This document shows positions 17,952-26,665 of a stretch of 64,000 nucleotides of DNA, one piece after another. The stretch comes from Scandinavium vulneris_A. GTDB taxonomy: Bacteria > Pseudomonadota > Gammaproteobacteria > Enterobacterales > Enterobacteriaceae. The DNA lies in the NCBI GenBank assembly GCA_046518185.1, contig JBKGRZ010000011.1:1-64000 (forward strand). Direction: 5' to 3'. The position numbers and the translations under genes are program-made. The stretch's first letter is position 1. Every line of letters starts with the position of its first letter. Below the pieces are notes generated by a model. It worked only from the letters and a program-made list of their open reading frames with translations. It had not been told where the DNA came from and ran no database searches.

Positions 17952-18281
17952 ATGAGCGATAAAATTATTCACCTGACTGACGATAGTTTTGACACGGACG
18001 TACTCAAAGCTGACGGGATTACCCTCGTTGATTTCTGGGCAGAGTGGTGTGGTCCGTGCAAAATGATTGCCCCGATTCTGGATGAAATCGCTGAAGAGTT
18101 CGACGGTAAGCTGACCGTTGCAAAACTGAACATTGACCAGAACCCGGGTACGGCGCCGAAATACGGCATCCGTGGTATCCCAACTCTGCTGCTGTTCAAA
18201 AACGGTGAAGTCGCCGCGACCAAAGTGGGCGCGCTGTCTAAAGGTCAGCTGAAAGAATTCATCGAAGCAAACCTCGCCTGA
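17952..18281 (+). CDS. trxA: Thioredoxin 1
   Basis: Dithiol electron carrier, 109 residues as in E. coli. The active site WCGPC has cysteines 33 and 36 counting the initiator Met. It serves ribonucleotide reductase, PAPS reductase and methionine sulphoxide reductases. ATG at 17952 after TGTGGAGTTATAT; a longer frame from 17910 is not used because the conserved protein begins MSDKIIHLTDDSF. It lies upstream of rho as in E. coli, with a long leader in between. Confidence 0.98.
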   Translation: MSDKIIHLTDDSFDTDVLKADGITLVDFWAEWCGPCKMIAPILDEIAEEFDGKLTVAKLNIDQNPGTAPKYGIRGIPTLLLFKNGEVAATKVGALSKGQLKEFIEANLA

Positions 18282-18300
18282 TCCCGCACTGGGTTGATGT

Positions 18301-18340
18301 GGCGTCCGCTGTTCCGAAAATGTCGGGACCGCTGGACGCC
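18301..18340 (+). terminator. Hairpin after trxA, possible terminator
   Basis: Outer stem GGCGTCC/GGACGCC, with an inner imperfect stem around AAAATGT. No T run follows, so intrinsic termination is uncertain. It separates trxA from the rho leader. Confidence 0.35.
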
Positions 18341-18611
18341 CGCCCCGAGTCGTGCTAAGTTAACGTTGACTTCGTTTTAAACATACCTTATGTAGTTTGA
18401 ATCTGATTTAGCCAACACTTCCCGTACCACTACATTTACGCGTGAAGTTGAAAGATTCCAGGCTCATCACTTTTTCCGTCTCGTCGTTTCAGTTCTGCGT
18501 TCTTTCCTTTGACCAGGCAGCGTACAGACATGAGTTGATGGCCGTAAACAGGCACGGATGACCCTGCCATACCATTCACACATACGTTCGAGATTTACCC
18601 CTCACACCACT
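18341..18611 (+). promoter_or_regulatory. rho promoter and leader region
   Basis: A gene-free stretch before rho. In E. coli this region carries the rho promoter and a long leader through which Rho limits its own synthesis by early termination. The leader includes the rhoL frame (see 18455-18538). No second strong hairpin is seen, consistent with control by Rho itself rather than an intrinsic attenuator. Confidence 0.6.
18455..18538 (+). pseudogene. rhoL: rhoL leader-peptide frame without a canonical start
   Basis: The frame GGC TCA TCA CTT onward reads GSSLFPSRRFSSAFFPLTRQR followed by TDMS and TGA. As I recall it, the E. coli rhoL product is 33 residues and shares GSSL-PS-RFSSA--P-TRQR-DMS. 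Here an in-frame TGA at 18449-18451 cuts off the N-terminal part. The only codon that could start before the conserved core is ATT (18455). A different frame opens with GTG at 18442 and runs 39 codons to TGA at 18561. So the amino-acid sequence is kept but a normal start is missing. Either an unusual start is used or the peptide is no longer made. Confidence 0.55.
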
Positions 18612-19871
18612 ATGAATCTTACCGAATTAAAGAATACGCCGGTTTCTGAGCTGATCACTCTCGGCGAAAATATGGGGCTGGAAAACCTGGCCCGTATGCG
18701 CAAACAGGACATCATTTTTGCCATCCTGAAGCAGCACGCGAAGAGTGGCGAAGATATCTTTGGCGACGGTGTGCTGGAGATTCTGCAGGATGGATTTGGT
18801 TTCCTCCGCTCCGCAGACAGCTCCTACCTCGCCGGCCCTGATGACATCTACGTTTCCCCCAGCCAAATCCGCCGTTTCAACCTTCGTACAGGTGACACCA
18901 TTTCCGGTAAGATTCGTCCTCCAAAAGAGGGTGAGCGTTACTTTGCACTGTTAAAAGTTAACGAAGTTAACTATGACAAGCCGGAAAATGCGCGTAACAA
19001 GATTCTGTTCGAAAACTTGACGCCGCTTCACGCGAACTCTCGACTGCGTATGGAACGTGGTAATGGCTCAACCGAGGACTTAACCGCTCGCGTACTGGAT
19101 CTGGCTTCGCCGATTGGTCGTGGTCAGCGTGGTCTGATTGTTGCTCCGCCGAAAGCGGGTAAAACCATGCTGCTGCAGAACATCGCTCAGAGCATCGCTT
19201 ACAACCATCCGGATTGTGTGCTGATGGTTCTGCTGATCGATGAGCGTCCTGAAGAAGTGACCGAAATGCAGCGTCTGGTGAAGGGTGAAGTTATCGCTTC
19301 TACCTTTGACGAGCCAGCTTCTCGCCACGTTCAGGTTGCTGAAATGGTTATCGAGAAAGCCAAGCGCCTGGTTGAGCACAAGAAAGACGTTATCATTCTG
19401 CTCGACTCCATCACCCGTCTGGCACGTGCCTACAACACCGTCGTACCGGCTTCCGGTAAAGTTCTGACCGGTGGTGTGGATGCGAACGCCCTGCATCGTC
19501 CGAAGCGTTTCTTCGGTGCAGCACGTAACGTGGAAGAGGGCGGTAGCCTGACTATCATTGCAACCGCGTTGGTTGATACCGGTTCTAAAATGGATGAAGT
19601 TATCTACGAAGAATTTAAAGGTACCGGCAACATGGAACTGCATCTGGCGCGTAAAATCGCTGAAAAACGTGTGTTCCCGGCTATCGACTACAACCGTTCC
19701 GGTACCCGTAAAGAAGAGCTGCTCACCACGCAGGAAGAGCTGCAGAAAATGTGGATCCTGCGCAAAATCATCCATCCAATGGGTGAAATTGACGCGATGG
19801 AGTTCCTCATTAATAAACTGGCAATGACCAAAACTAACGACGACTTCTTCGATATGATGAAACGTTCGTAA
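18612..19871 (+). CDS. rho: Transcription termination factor Rho
   Basis: Hexameric RNA-dependent ATPase/translocase that terminates transcription at rut sites. It has 419 residues and is almost identical to E. coli. N-terminal RNA-binding domain: helical part, then cold-shock-like fold (residues 50-125, GFGFLRSADSSY). P-loop: APPKAGKT near 178-185. Secondary RNA-contact loops in the ATPase domain: Q-loop LLIDERPEE and R-loop VPASGKVLTGG. ATG at 18612; the in-frame ATG at 18558 would add 18 residues absent in E. coli. Autoregulated through the leader. A strong terminator follows. Confidence 0.98.
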   Translation: MNLTELKNTPVSELITLGENMGLENLARMRKQDIIFAILKQHAKSGEDIFGDGVLEILQDGFGFLRSADSSYLAGPDDIYVSPSQIRRFNLRTGDTISGKIRPPKEGERYFALLKVNEVNYDKPENARNKILFENLTPLHANSRLRMERGNGSTEDLTARVLDLASPIGRGQRGLIVAPPKAGKTMLLQNIAQSIAYNHPDCVLMVLLIDERPEEVTEMQRLVKGEVIASTFDEPASRHVQVAEMVIEKAKRLVEHKKDVIILLDSITRLARAYNTVVPASGKVLTGGVDANALHRPKRFFGAARNVEEGGSLTIIATALVDTGSKMDEVIYEEFKGTGNMELHLARKIAEKRVFPAIDYNRSGTRKEELLTTQEELQKMWILRKIIHPMGEIDAMEFLINKLAMTKTNDDFFDMMKRS

Positions 19872-19885
19872 GATTTTCCATGCCT

Positions 19886-19920
19886 GAAACGCCACGCAAC
19901 CGCGTGGCGTTTTTGTTTTT
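19886..19920 (+). terminator. Terminator of rho
   Basis: Ten-bp perfect stem AACGCCACGC/GCGTGGCGTT, loop AACC, followed by TTTGTTTTT. Confidence 0.94.
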
Positions 19921-20032
19921 GAAGCGTACTTATGTGAATTATTAAAAATACTAAATTACGCTGATTTCGTTGTTAGTCGTCACTGTCTGGTCAAAATATC
20001 AACAAAATCCTTAAAACTCAGTCGTATTCCAC

Positions 20033-20061
20033 TTCAGGACAGCGGCTAACGTGAGTATACT
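20033..20061 (+). promoter_or_regulatory. Candidate promoter of the ECA operon
   Basis: TATACT (20056-20061) lies 17 bp after TTCAGG (20033-20038), 32 bp upstream of the wecA start. The -10 is good, the -35 is poor. No other likely pair was seen between the rho terminator and wecA. Confidence 0.35.
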
Positions 20062-20093
20062 TTCGCTAATAATTTTTCCAGAGAGCACCAATT

Positions 20094-21188
20094 GTGAATT
20101 TACTGACCGCCAGTACTGACCTGATCAGTATTTTTTTATTCACAACCCTGTTCCTCTTTTTCGCTCGAAAAGTAGCGAAGCAAGTGGGTCTGGTGGATAA
20201 ACCTAACTTCCGTAAACGCCATCAGGGGTTGATCCCACTGGTTGGGGGTATTTCTGTCTACGCGGGAATATGTTTCACATTCGCAATTGCTAACGCTTAT
20301 ATCCCCCATGCAATGCTTTACCTCGGCTGTGCCGGGGTGTTGGTGTTTGTCGGGGCGCTTGATGACCGATTTGATATCAGCGTCAAATTCCGCGCTACCG
20401 TGCAAGCACTCATTGGCCTCGTGATGATGGTTGTCGGAGGCCTCTACCTGAGAAGCCTTGGCTATATTTTTGGCTCATGGGAACTGGTATTAGGTCCGTT
20501 TGGTTACTTCCTCACCCTGTTTGCGGTCTGGGCGGCGATCAACGCCTTCAACATGGTTGATGGGATTGACGGCCTTCTTGGTGGACTCTCCAGCGTTTCG
20601 TTCGCTGCGATGGGCATGATTCTGTGGTTTGATGGTCAGACAAGCCTGGCACTGTGGTGCTTTGCGATGATTGCCGCGATTGTGCCTTATATCATGCTTA
20701 ATCTCGGTATCCTGGGTCGCCGCTATAAAGTGTTTATGGGTGACGCGGGCAGTACGCTCATCGGTTTTACCGTCATCTGGATCCTGCTGGAAACTACGCA
20801 AGGGAAAACCCACCCGATTAGTCCCGTCACGGCCCTGTGGATCATCGCCATTCCATTGATGGACATGGTGGCGATTATGTACCGTCGTCTGCGTAAAGGG
20901 ATGAGCCCGTTCTCCCCCGATCGCCAGCATATTCATCATCTGATCATGCGGGCGGGTTTTACCTCTCGTCAGGCATTTGTCCTGATTACCCTGGCCGCCG
21001 CGCTGTTGGCTGGCATTGGTGTGCTGGGCGAGTACACACATGTGATTCCTGAGTGGGGTATGTTGCTCCTGTTCTTGGTCGCTTTCTTCTTATATGGCTA
21101 CTGTATTAAACGTGCGTGGAAAGTGGCTCGTTTTATCAAACGCGTGAAAAGAAGAATGCGTCGCAAAAGCACCGCAGGTCCAATCTAA
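20094..21188 (+). CDS. wecA: Undecaprenyl-phosphate GlcNAc-1-phosphate transferase WecA
   Basis: Integral membrane enzyme that transfers GlcNAc-1-phosphate from UDP-GlcNAc to undecaprenyl phosphate. It starts enterobacterial common antigen and many O-antigens and is the tunicamycin target. 364 residues with about 11 membrane segments. Catalytic/Mg-binding Asp90, Asp91 and Asp94 are in GALDDRFD, NMVDGIDG is the second Asp motif, and DRQHIHH is the cytoplasmic substrate loop. GTG start at 20094, as the frame opens with the conserved MNLLTASTDL. Three residues shorter than E. coli at the C-terminus, which is basic. First gene of the ECA operon; wzzE follows after 20 nt. Confidence 0.97.
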   Translation: MNLLTASTDLISIFLFTTLFLFFARKVAKQVGLVDKPNFRKRHQGLIPLVGGISVYAGICFTFAIANAYIPHAMLYLGCAGVLVFVGALDDRFDISVKFRATVQALIGLVMMVVGGLYLRSLGYIFGSWELVLGPFGYFLTLFAVWAAINAFNMVDGIDGLLGGLSSVSFAAMGMILWFDGQTSLALWCFAMIAAIVPYIMLNLGILGRRYKVFMGDAGSTLIGFTVIWILLETTQGKTHPISPVTALWIIAIPLMDMVAIMYRRLRKGMSPFSPDRQHIHHLIMRAGFTSRQAFVLITLAAALLAGIGVLGEYTHVIPEWGMLLLFLVAFFLYGYCIKRAWKVARFIKRVKRRMRRKSTAGPI

Positions 21189-21208
21189 CTCAATAATTTG
21201 GAAGAAAG

Positions 21209-22255
21209 ATGACACCACAATTACCGGGAGCGCACGCAGTGAACGCTGAAAATGAACTGGATATTCGCGGTCTGTTTTGTACGTTATGGGCGGGAAAGCG
21301 CTGGATTGTCGGTATCGCCTTTCTGTTTGCACTGATTGTCCTTGTTTACACCTTTTTTGCCCGGCAGGAGTGGAGTGCGACGGCTATCACCGACCGCCCC
21401 ACCGTCAACATGCTGGGCGGCTACTATTCCCAGCAGCAGTTTTTGCGCAACCTCGATATCAAAGCGAATCTGGCCAGTGCCGACCAGCCTACCGTCATGG
21501 ATGAGTCGTATAAAGAATTCATCATGCAGCTGGCGTCCTGGGATACGCGCCGGGAATTCTGGCAGCAAACGGACTATTACAAGCAGCGCAAATCCGGTAA
21601 CGCTCGTGCGGATGCTGCGTTACTGAACGATCTGATTAACGATATCCAGTTTACGCCGGGCGACGCGCTGAAGAGCCTCAACGACAGCATCAAGCTGGTC
21701 GCTGAGACGGCTCCTGATGCTAACAACCTCTTGCGCCAGTACGTGGCTTTCGCCAGTCAACGTGCTGCAGGCCATCTGAATGATGAGCTGAAAGGCGCAT
21801 GGGCGGCACGCACGATTCAGATGAAAGCGCAGGTGAAGCGTCAGGAAGAGGTCGCTCAGACAATTTTTGACCGTAACATCCACAGCGTTCAACAAGCGTT
21901 GAAAGTGGCGCAGCAGCACAATATTTCCCGTAGTGAAACGGACGTCCCGGCTGAACAATTGCCTGACTCCGAACTGTTCCTGCTCGGCCGTCCGATGCTG
22001 CAGGCACGGTTGGAAAACCTGCAGTCAGTCGGGCCTGATTTCGATCTGGATTACGACCAGAATCGCGCCATGTTAACGACGCTCAACGTCGGCCCTAGCC
22101 TGGATACGCATTTTCAGACCTATCGTTATTTGCGAACGCCTGAAGAACCGGTAAAACGCGACAGTCCGCGTCGCGTATTTTTGATGGTGATGTGGGGTAT
22201 TGTCGGGGCGCTGATTGGCGCGGGTGTGGCGCTGGTACGCCGTCGCCCACGGTAA
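21209..22255 (+). CDS. wzzE: ECA chain-length regulator WzzE
   Basis: Polysaccharide co-polymerase of 348 residues, E. coli length. Two membrane spans (about residues 32-51 and 321-341) flank a large periplasmic helical domain rich in Q, A and K that oligomerises. The C-terminal span includes MWGIVGALIGAGVALV. It sets the modal length of ECA chains and is needed for cyclic ECA, working with WzyE. ATG at 21209 with GAAGAAAG ahead. Between wecA and wecB, as in E. coli. Confidence 0.96.
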   Translation: MTPQLPGAHAVNAENELDIRGLFCTLWAGKRWIVGIAFLFALIVLVYTFFARQEWSATAITDRPTVNMLGGYYSQQQFLRNLDIKANLASADQPTVMDESYKEFIMQLASWDTRREFWQQTDYYKQRKSGNARADAALLNDLINDIQFTPGDALKSLNDSIKLVAETAPDANNLLRQYVAFASQRAAGHLNDELKGAWAARTIQMKAQVKRQEEVAQTIFDRNIHSVQQALKVAQQHNISRSETDVPAEQLPDSELFLLGRPMLQARLENLQSVGPDFDLDYDQNRAMLTTLNVGPSLDTHFQTYRYLRTPEEPVKRDSPRRVFLMVMWGIVGALIGAGVALVRRRPR

Positions 22256-22312
22256 AAAAGTTTTAGTGGCGAGAGGAACTGAGCTTTCTCCACCCATTTA
22301 AAGAGAATCGAT

Positions 22313-23443
22313 GTGAAAGTACTTACTGTATTTGGCACACGACCAGAGGCCATCAAAATGGCCCCGCTGGTTCATGCATTGGCAAAGGACCCTCATTTTG
22401 AGGCAAAAGTATGCGTAACGGCACAGCATCGGGAGATGCTGGATCAAGTGCTGAAACTGTTTTCCATCGTTCCTGATTATGATCTTAACGTGATGAGTCC
22501 GGGTCAGGGGCTGACCGAAATCACCTGCCGCATTTTGCAGGGTTTAAAGCCCGTACTGGAATCCTTTAAGCCTGATGTGGTGCTGGTACACGGCGACACC
22601 ACGACCACGATGGCGGCCAGCCTCGCCGCGTTTTACCAACGTATTCCGGTGGGACACGTTGAAGCGGGCTTACGCACGGGGGATCTCTATTCCCCGTGGC
22701 CGGAAGAGGCAAATCGCACCATGACGGGTCATCTGGCGATGTACCACTTCGCCCCGACGGAGAACTCACGTCAGAATCTGCTGCGCGAGAATATCGCCGA
22801 TAGCGGCATAGTCGTCACCGGAAATACCGTGATTGATGCGCTCTTATGGGTGCGCGATCGCGTGTTGGCTGATGAAACTCTGCGCGCTGCCTTAGCCGGG
22901 CGATATCCTTTTTTAGCCGAGGATAAAAAACTGATTCTGGTCACCGGCCATCGCCGCGAAAGCTTTGGTCAGGGATTCGAGCAGATTTGTCACGCGCTAG
23001 CCGACGTCGCGGCTGCCAATCCGGAGGTGCAGGTGGTTTATCCGGTGCATCTCAACCCGAACGTCAGCGAGCCGGTCAACCGTATTCTCGGTCACGTCGA
23101 CAACGTTTTCCTCATTGAGCCACAGGAGTATCTGCCTTTCGTCTGGCTCATGAACCGTGCCTGGCTGATCCTCACCGACTCCGGCGGAATTCAGGAAGAA
23201 GCGCCATCGCTGGGCAAACCGGTGCTGGTCATGCGTGAGACCACTGAACGCCCGGAAGCCGTGGATGCGGGAACCGTTCGTCTGGTCGGGACCGATCGTC
23301 AGCATATCGTGGATGAAGTCACGCGGCTGTTGCGTGATGAGCAGGAATATCAGGCCATGAGCCGCGCACATAACCCGTATGGCGACGGTCAGGCCTGCAG
23401 CAGAATATTGTCAGCCCTTAAAAATAATCAGGTAACACTATGA
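22313..23443 (+). CDS. wecB: UDP-GlcNAc 2-epimerase
   Basis: Non-hydrolysing cytoplasmic epimerase, GT-B fold, 376 residues as in E. coli. It converts UDP-GlcNAc to UDP-ManNAc, the first of two steps to the ManNAcA donor of ECA. Motifs: FGTRPEAIKMAPL at the N-terminus, VHGDTTTT, HVEAGLRTGD, and LTDSGGIQEEAP. GTG start at 22313 (an ATG two bases earlier is out of frame). Overlaps wecC by 4 nt (ATGA). Confidence 0.97.
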   Translation: MKVLTVFGTRPEAIKMAPLVHALAKDPHFEAKVCVTAQHREMLDQVLKLFSIVPDYDLNVMSPGQGLTEITCRILQGLKPVLESFKPDVVLVHGDTTTTMAASLAAFYQRIPVGHVEAGLRTGDLYSPWPEEANRTMTGHLAMYHFAPTENSRQNLLRENIADSGIVVTGNTVIDALLWVRDRVLADETLRAALAGRYPFLAEDKKLILVTGHRRESFGQGFEQICHALADVAAANPEVQVVYPVHLNPNVSEPVNRILGHVDNVFLIEPQEYLPFVWLMNRAWLILTDSGGIQEEAPSLGKPVLVMRETTERPEAVDAGTVRLVGTDRQHIVDEVTRLLRDEQEYQAMSRAHNPYGDGQACSRILSALKNNQVTL

Positions 23444-24702
23444 GTTTTTCGACCATCTCTGTGATTGGCCTTGGCTACATCGGACTGCCGACGGCAGCAG
23501 CATTTGCCTCCCGTCAGAAACAGGTGGTGGGTGTGGATATCAATCAACACGCGGTAGACACAATCAACCGCGGTGAGATCCACATCGTTGAACCCGATCT
23601 CGGTGAGGTGGTTAAAACCGCTGTAACAGACGGATACCTTAAAGCCAGCACGACCCCCGTCGAAGCGGATGCATACCTGATAGCCGTCCCGACGCCGTTC
23701 AAAGGCGATCATCAGCCCGACATGGTGTTTGTGGAAGCCGCAGCCAAATCTATTGCACCGGTGCTGAAGAAAGGCGCTCTGGTGATCCTCGAATCCACCT
23801 CTCCGGTGGGTGCGACGGAGCAGATGGCACAATGGCTGGCCGACCTGCGTCAGGATTTGAGCTTCCCGCAGCAGGCCGGTGAGCAAGCCGATGTGAATAT
23901 CGCTTACTGCCCGGAGCGTGTGCTGCCGGGGCAGGTGATGGTCGAGCTTATCAAAAACGATCGGGTGATTGGCGGCATGACACCGGTGTGCTCCGCGCGC
24001 GCCAGTGAGCTATACAACATTTTCCTCGAAGGCGAGTGCGTGGTAACCAACGCCCGCACCGCAGAAATGTGCAAACTGACGGAAAACAGCTTCCGTGACG
24101 TTAACATCGCCTTCGCGAATGAACTGTCGCTGATTTGTGCCGATCAGGGGATCAACGTCTGGGAATTGATTCGTCTCGCTAATCGTCATCCGCGGGTGAA
24201 CATTCTCCAGCCCGGCCCCGGCGTCGGCGGACACTGTATCGCCGTCGATCCGTGGTTTATCGTGGCGCAAAACCCGCAGCAGGCACGTTTGATTCGTACC
24301 GCCCGTGAGGTCAACGACCATAAACCACATTGGGTGATGAATCAGGTGAAAACGATGGTCGCTGACTGTCTGGCCACCCATGACAAGCGTGCCAGCGACA
24401 TTAAAATTGCCTGTTTCGGTCTGGCATTCAAACCGAACATTGACGATCTGCGTGAAAGCCCGGCAATGGAAATCGCTGAACTGATTGCCGACTGGCACAG
24501 CGGAACCACGCTGGTGGTTGAACCTAACGTGCATCAATTACCGAAAAAGCTCGCCGGTAAAGCCACGCTTGCAACGCTGACCGATGCGCTGGCCGAGGCG
24601 GATGTACTGGTGATGCTGGTCGATCATAAAGAATTTAAAGCGATCGGCGGCGACAGCATTCGACAGGCGTTTGTGGTCGACACCAAAGGAGTCTGGCGTT
24701 GA
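23440..24702 (+). CDS. wecC: UDP-ManNAc dehydrogenase
   Basis: NAD-dependent dehydrogenase oxidising UDP-ManNAc to UDP-ManNAcA, the ECA uronic acid donor. 420 residues. Rossmann motif IGLGYIGLPTA at the N-terminus; the catalytic cysteine lies in PGVGGHCIAVDPWF (nt about 24210-24250). UDP-sugar dehydrogenase domain order (NAD domain, central dimer domain, UDP-binding domain) is intact. ATG overlaps the wecB stop; its own stop overlaps the rffG start, so translation is coupled on both sides. Confidence 0.97.
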   Translation: MSFSTISVIGLGYIGLPTAAAFASRQKQVVGVDINQHAVDTINRGEIHIVEPDLGEVVKTAVTDGYLKASTTPVEADAYLIAVPTPFKGDHQPDMVFVEAAAKSIAPVLKKGALVILESTSPVGATEQMAQWLADLRQDLSFPQQAGEQADVNIAYCPERVLPGQVMVELIKNDRVIGGMTPVCSARASELYNIFLEGECVVTNARTAEMCKLTENSFRDVNIAFANELSLICADQGINVWELIRLANRHPRVNILQPGPGVGGHCIAVDPWFIVAQNPQQARLIRTAREVNDHKPHWVMNQVKTMVADCLATHDKRASDIKIACFGLAFKPNIDDLRESPAMEIAELIADWHSGTTLVVEPNVHQLPKKLAGKATLATLTDALAEADVLVMLVDHKEFKAIGGDSIRQAFVVDTKGVWR

Positions 24703-25766
24703 ACAAAATCCTGGTGACCGGCGGGGCAGGTTTTATCGGCTCTGCCGTAGTGCGACATATCATCAGCGAAACTGCCGACAGCGTAGTGGTGGTCGATAAG
24801 CTGACCTACGCCGGTAATCTGGCTTCCCTGGCGTCGGTCGCCCAGAGCGACCGCTTTGCCTTTGAACAGGTGGATATTTGCGACAGGCAAGCGCTGGATG
24901 CAGTGTTCGCCCGGCATCAGCCCGATCGGGTAATGCATCTGGCCGCTGAAAGCCATGTCGATCGTTCGATTGACGGGCCAGCCGCCTTTATCGAAACCAA
25001 TATTGTCGGAACGTACACGCTGCTGGAAGCCGCGCGGAGCTGGTGGAATACGCTGGCCGCTGAGAAAAAAGCGGCATTCCGTTTCCACCATATCTCCACG
25101 GATGAAGTGTATGGCGACCTGCACGGCAGCGATGATTTCTTTACGGAAACGACGCCGTATGCACCCAGCAGTCCGTATTCGGCCTCGAAAGCGGGCAGCG
25201 ATCATCTGGTGCGCGCCTGGCTGCGAACCTATGGCTTACCGACGCTGGTGACCAATTGCTCGAATAACTACGGGCCGTATCATTTCCCGGAAAAGTTGAT
25301 CCCGCTGACCATCTTAAATGCGCTGGCGGGGAAGCCGTTGCCCGTCTATGGCAATGGTTTGCAGGTACGCGACTGGCTGTATGTTGAAGATCACGCCCGC
25401 GCGCTGTATCGCGTGCTCACTACCGGCATTGTGGGTGAAACTTACAATATCGGCGGTCATAATGAACGTAAGAACATTGACGTTGTTCGTACCGTCTGTG
25501 CGCTGCTGGAAGAGCTGGTGCCGCAAAAACCTGAGGGCGTGGCGCAGTATCAGGATTTAATCACCTTTGTGACCGACAGACCCGGGCACGACGTGCGCTA
25601 TGCGATTGATGCGGCAAAAATCGAGCGTGAGCTGGGTTGGACGCCGGAAGAGACCTTTGAAACCGGTATGCGCAAAACCGTGCAGTGGTATCTCGCCAAT
25701 CCGTCATGGTGGCAACAGGTTCTGGATGGCAGCTATCAGGGCCAGCGTCTCGGCCTGCAGGGCTAA
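24699..25766 (+). CDS. rffG: dTDP-glucose 4,6-dehydratase RffG
   Basis: Short-chain dehydrogenase-type enzyme making dTDP-4-keto-6-deoxyglucose on the way to dTDP-Fuc4NAc. 355 residues. NAD-binding GGAGFIGS, catalytic region HISTDEVYGDL, and YSASKAGSDHL with the Tyr-X3-Lys pair. A rare TTG start at 24699 overlaps the wecC stop (TTGA), a 4-nt coupling. The paralogue rfbB is often found in O-antigen clusters, but the neighbourhood here shows the ECA copy. Confidence 0.96.
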   Translation: MNKILVTGGAGFIGSAVVRHIISETADSVVVVDKLTYAGNLASLASVAQSDRFAFEQVDICDRQALDAVFARHQPDRVMHLAAESHVDRSIDGPAAFIETNIVGTYTLLEAARSWWNTLAAEKKAAFRFHHISTDEVYGDLHGSDDFFTETTPYAPSSPYSASKAGSDHLVRAWLRTYGLPTLVTNCSNNYGPYHFPEKLIPLTILNALAGKPLPVYGNGLQVRDWLYVEDHARALYRVLTTGIVGETYNIGGHNERKNIDVVRTVCALLEELVPQKPEGVAQYQDLITFVTDRPGHDVRYAIDAAKIERELGWTPEETFETGMRKTVQWYLANPSWWQQVLDGSYQGQRLGLQG

Positions 25767-25783
25767 CCCTCCCGGGAGGAGAT

Positions 25784-26665
25784 ATGAAAGGCATTATTCT
25801 GGCCGGCGGGTCCGGCACGCGATTGCATCCGATCACCCGTGGCGTCTCGAAACAGCTACTGCCCATCTATGACAAGCCGATGATCTACTATCCGCTGTCG
25901 GTGCTCATGCTGGCAGGGATCCGCGAAATTCTCATCATCACAACCCCTGAAGATAAAAGCTACTTTCAGCGCCTGCTGGGCGATGGGTCAGAGTTTGGCA
26001 TTATGCTGCACTATGCCGAACAGCCGAGCCCGGACGGGCTGGCGCAGGCATTTATCATCGGTGAAACCTTCCTCGCCGGAGAGCCCTCTTGTCTGGTGCT
26101 GGGCGACAACATCTTCTTTGGCCAGGGCTTCAGCCCGAAACTGCGCAGCGTGGCTTCTCGTACGGAAGGTGCCACCGTATTCGGTTATCAGGTAATGGAT
26201 CCTGAACGCTTTGGCGTGGTGGAATTTGACGATGATTTCCGCGCGTTATCGCTGGAAGAAAAACCGAAAGAGCCTAAATCCAACTGGGCGGTGACCGGCC
26301 TCTATTTCTATGACCATAAAGTGGTGGAATACGCCAAACGCGTTAAGCCATCCGAACGCGGTGAACTGGAAATAACCTCCATTAATCAGATGTACCTTGA
26401 TGACGGCAACCTGACCGTGGAGTTGCTCGGTCGTGGTTTCGCGTGGCTGGATACCGGTACGCATGACAGCCTGATTGAGGCCAGCACCTTTGTGCAAACG
26501 GTCGAAAAGCGTCAGGGTTTCAAAATCGCCTGCCTCGAAGAGATTGCCTGGCGTAACGGCTGGCTGGATGACGAAGGCGTCAAACGTGCCGCGAGCCAGT
26601 TAGCAAAAACGGGCTATGGCCAATATCTGCTGGAGTTGCTTCGTGCCCGTCCGCGCCAATATTGA
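25784..26665 (+). CDS. rffH: Glucose-1-phosphate thymidylyltransferase RffH
   Basis: Makes dTDP-glucose from dTTP and glucose-1-phosphate, first step to dTDP-Fuc4NAc. 293 residues, as in E. coli. The nucleotide-binding signature GGSGTRLHP is at residues 8-16; metal/sugar site LGDNIFFG and WLDTGTHDSL follow. ATG at 25784 has the strong ribosome site GGGAGGAG. The longer frame from 25685 lies in rffG. Overlaps wecD by 23 nt. Confidence 0.97.
   Translation: MKGIILAGGSGTRLHPITRGVSKQLLPIYDKPMIYYPLSVLMLAGIREILIITTPEDKSYFQRLLGDGSEFGIMLHYAEQPSPDGLAQAFIIGETFLAGEPSCLVLGDNIFFGQGFSPKLRSVASRTEGATVFGYQVMDPERFGVVEFDDDFRALSLEEKPKEPKSNWAVTGLYFYDHKVVEYAKRVKPSERGELEITSINQMYLDDGNLTVELLGRGFAWLDTGTHDSLIEASTFVQTVEKRQGFKIACLEEIAWRNGWLDDEGVKRAASQLAKTGYGQYLLELLRARPRQY

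Noticed and set aside
18558..18611. An 18-residue N-terminal extension of Rho
   Set aside because: Not part of E. coli Rho. The ATG at 18612 gives the standard 419-residue protein.
19080..19895. A 271-codon open frame antisense to rho
   Set aside because: F/H/T-rich composition without domains. It mirrors the codon bias of rho and crosses the rho terminator.
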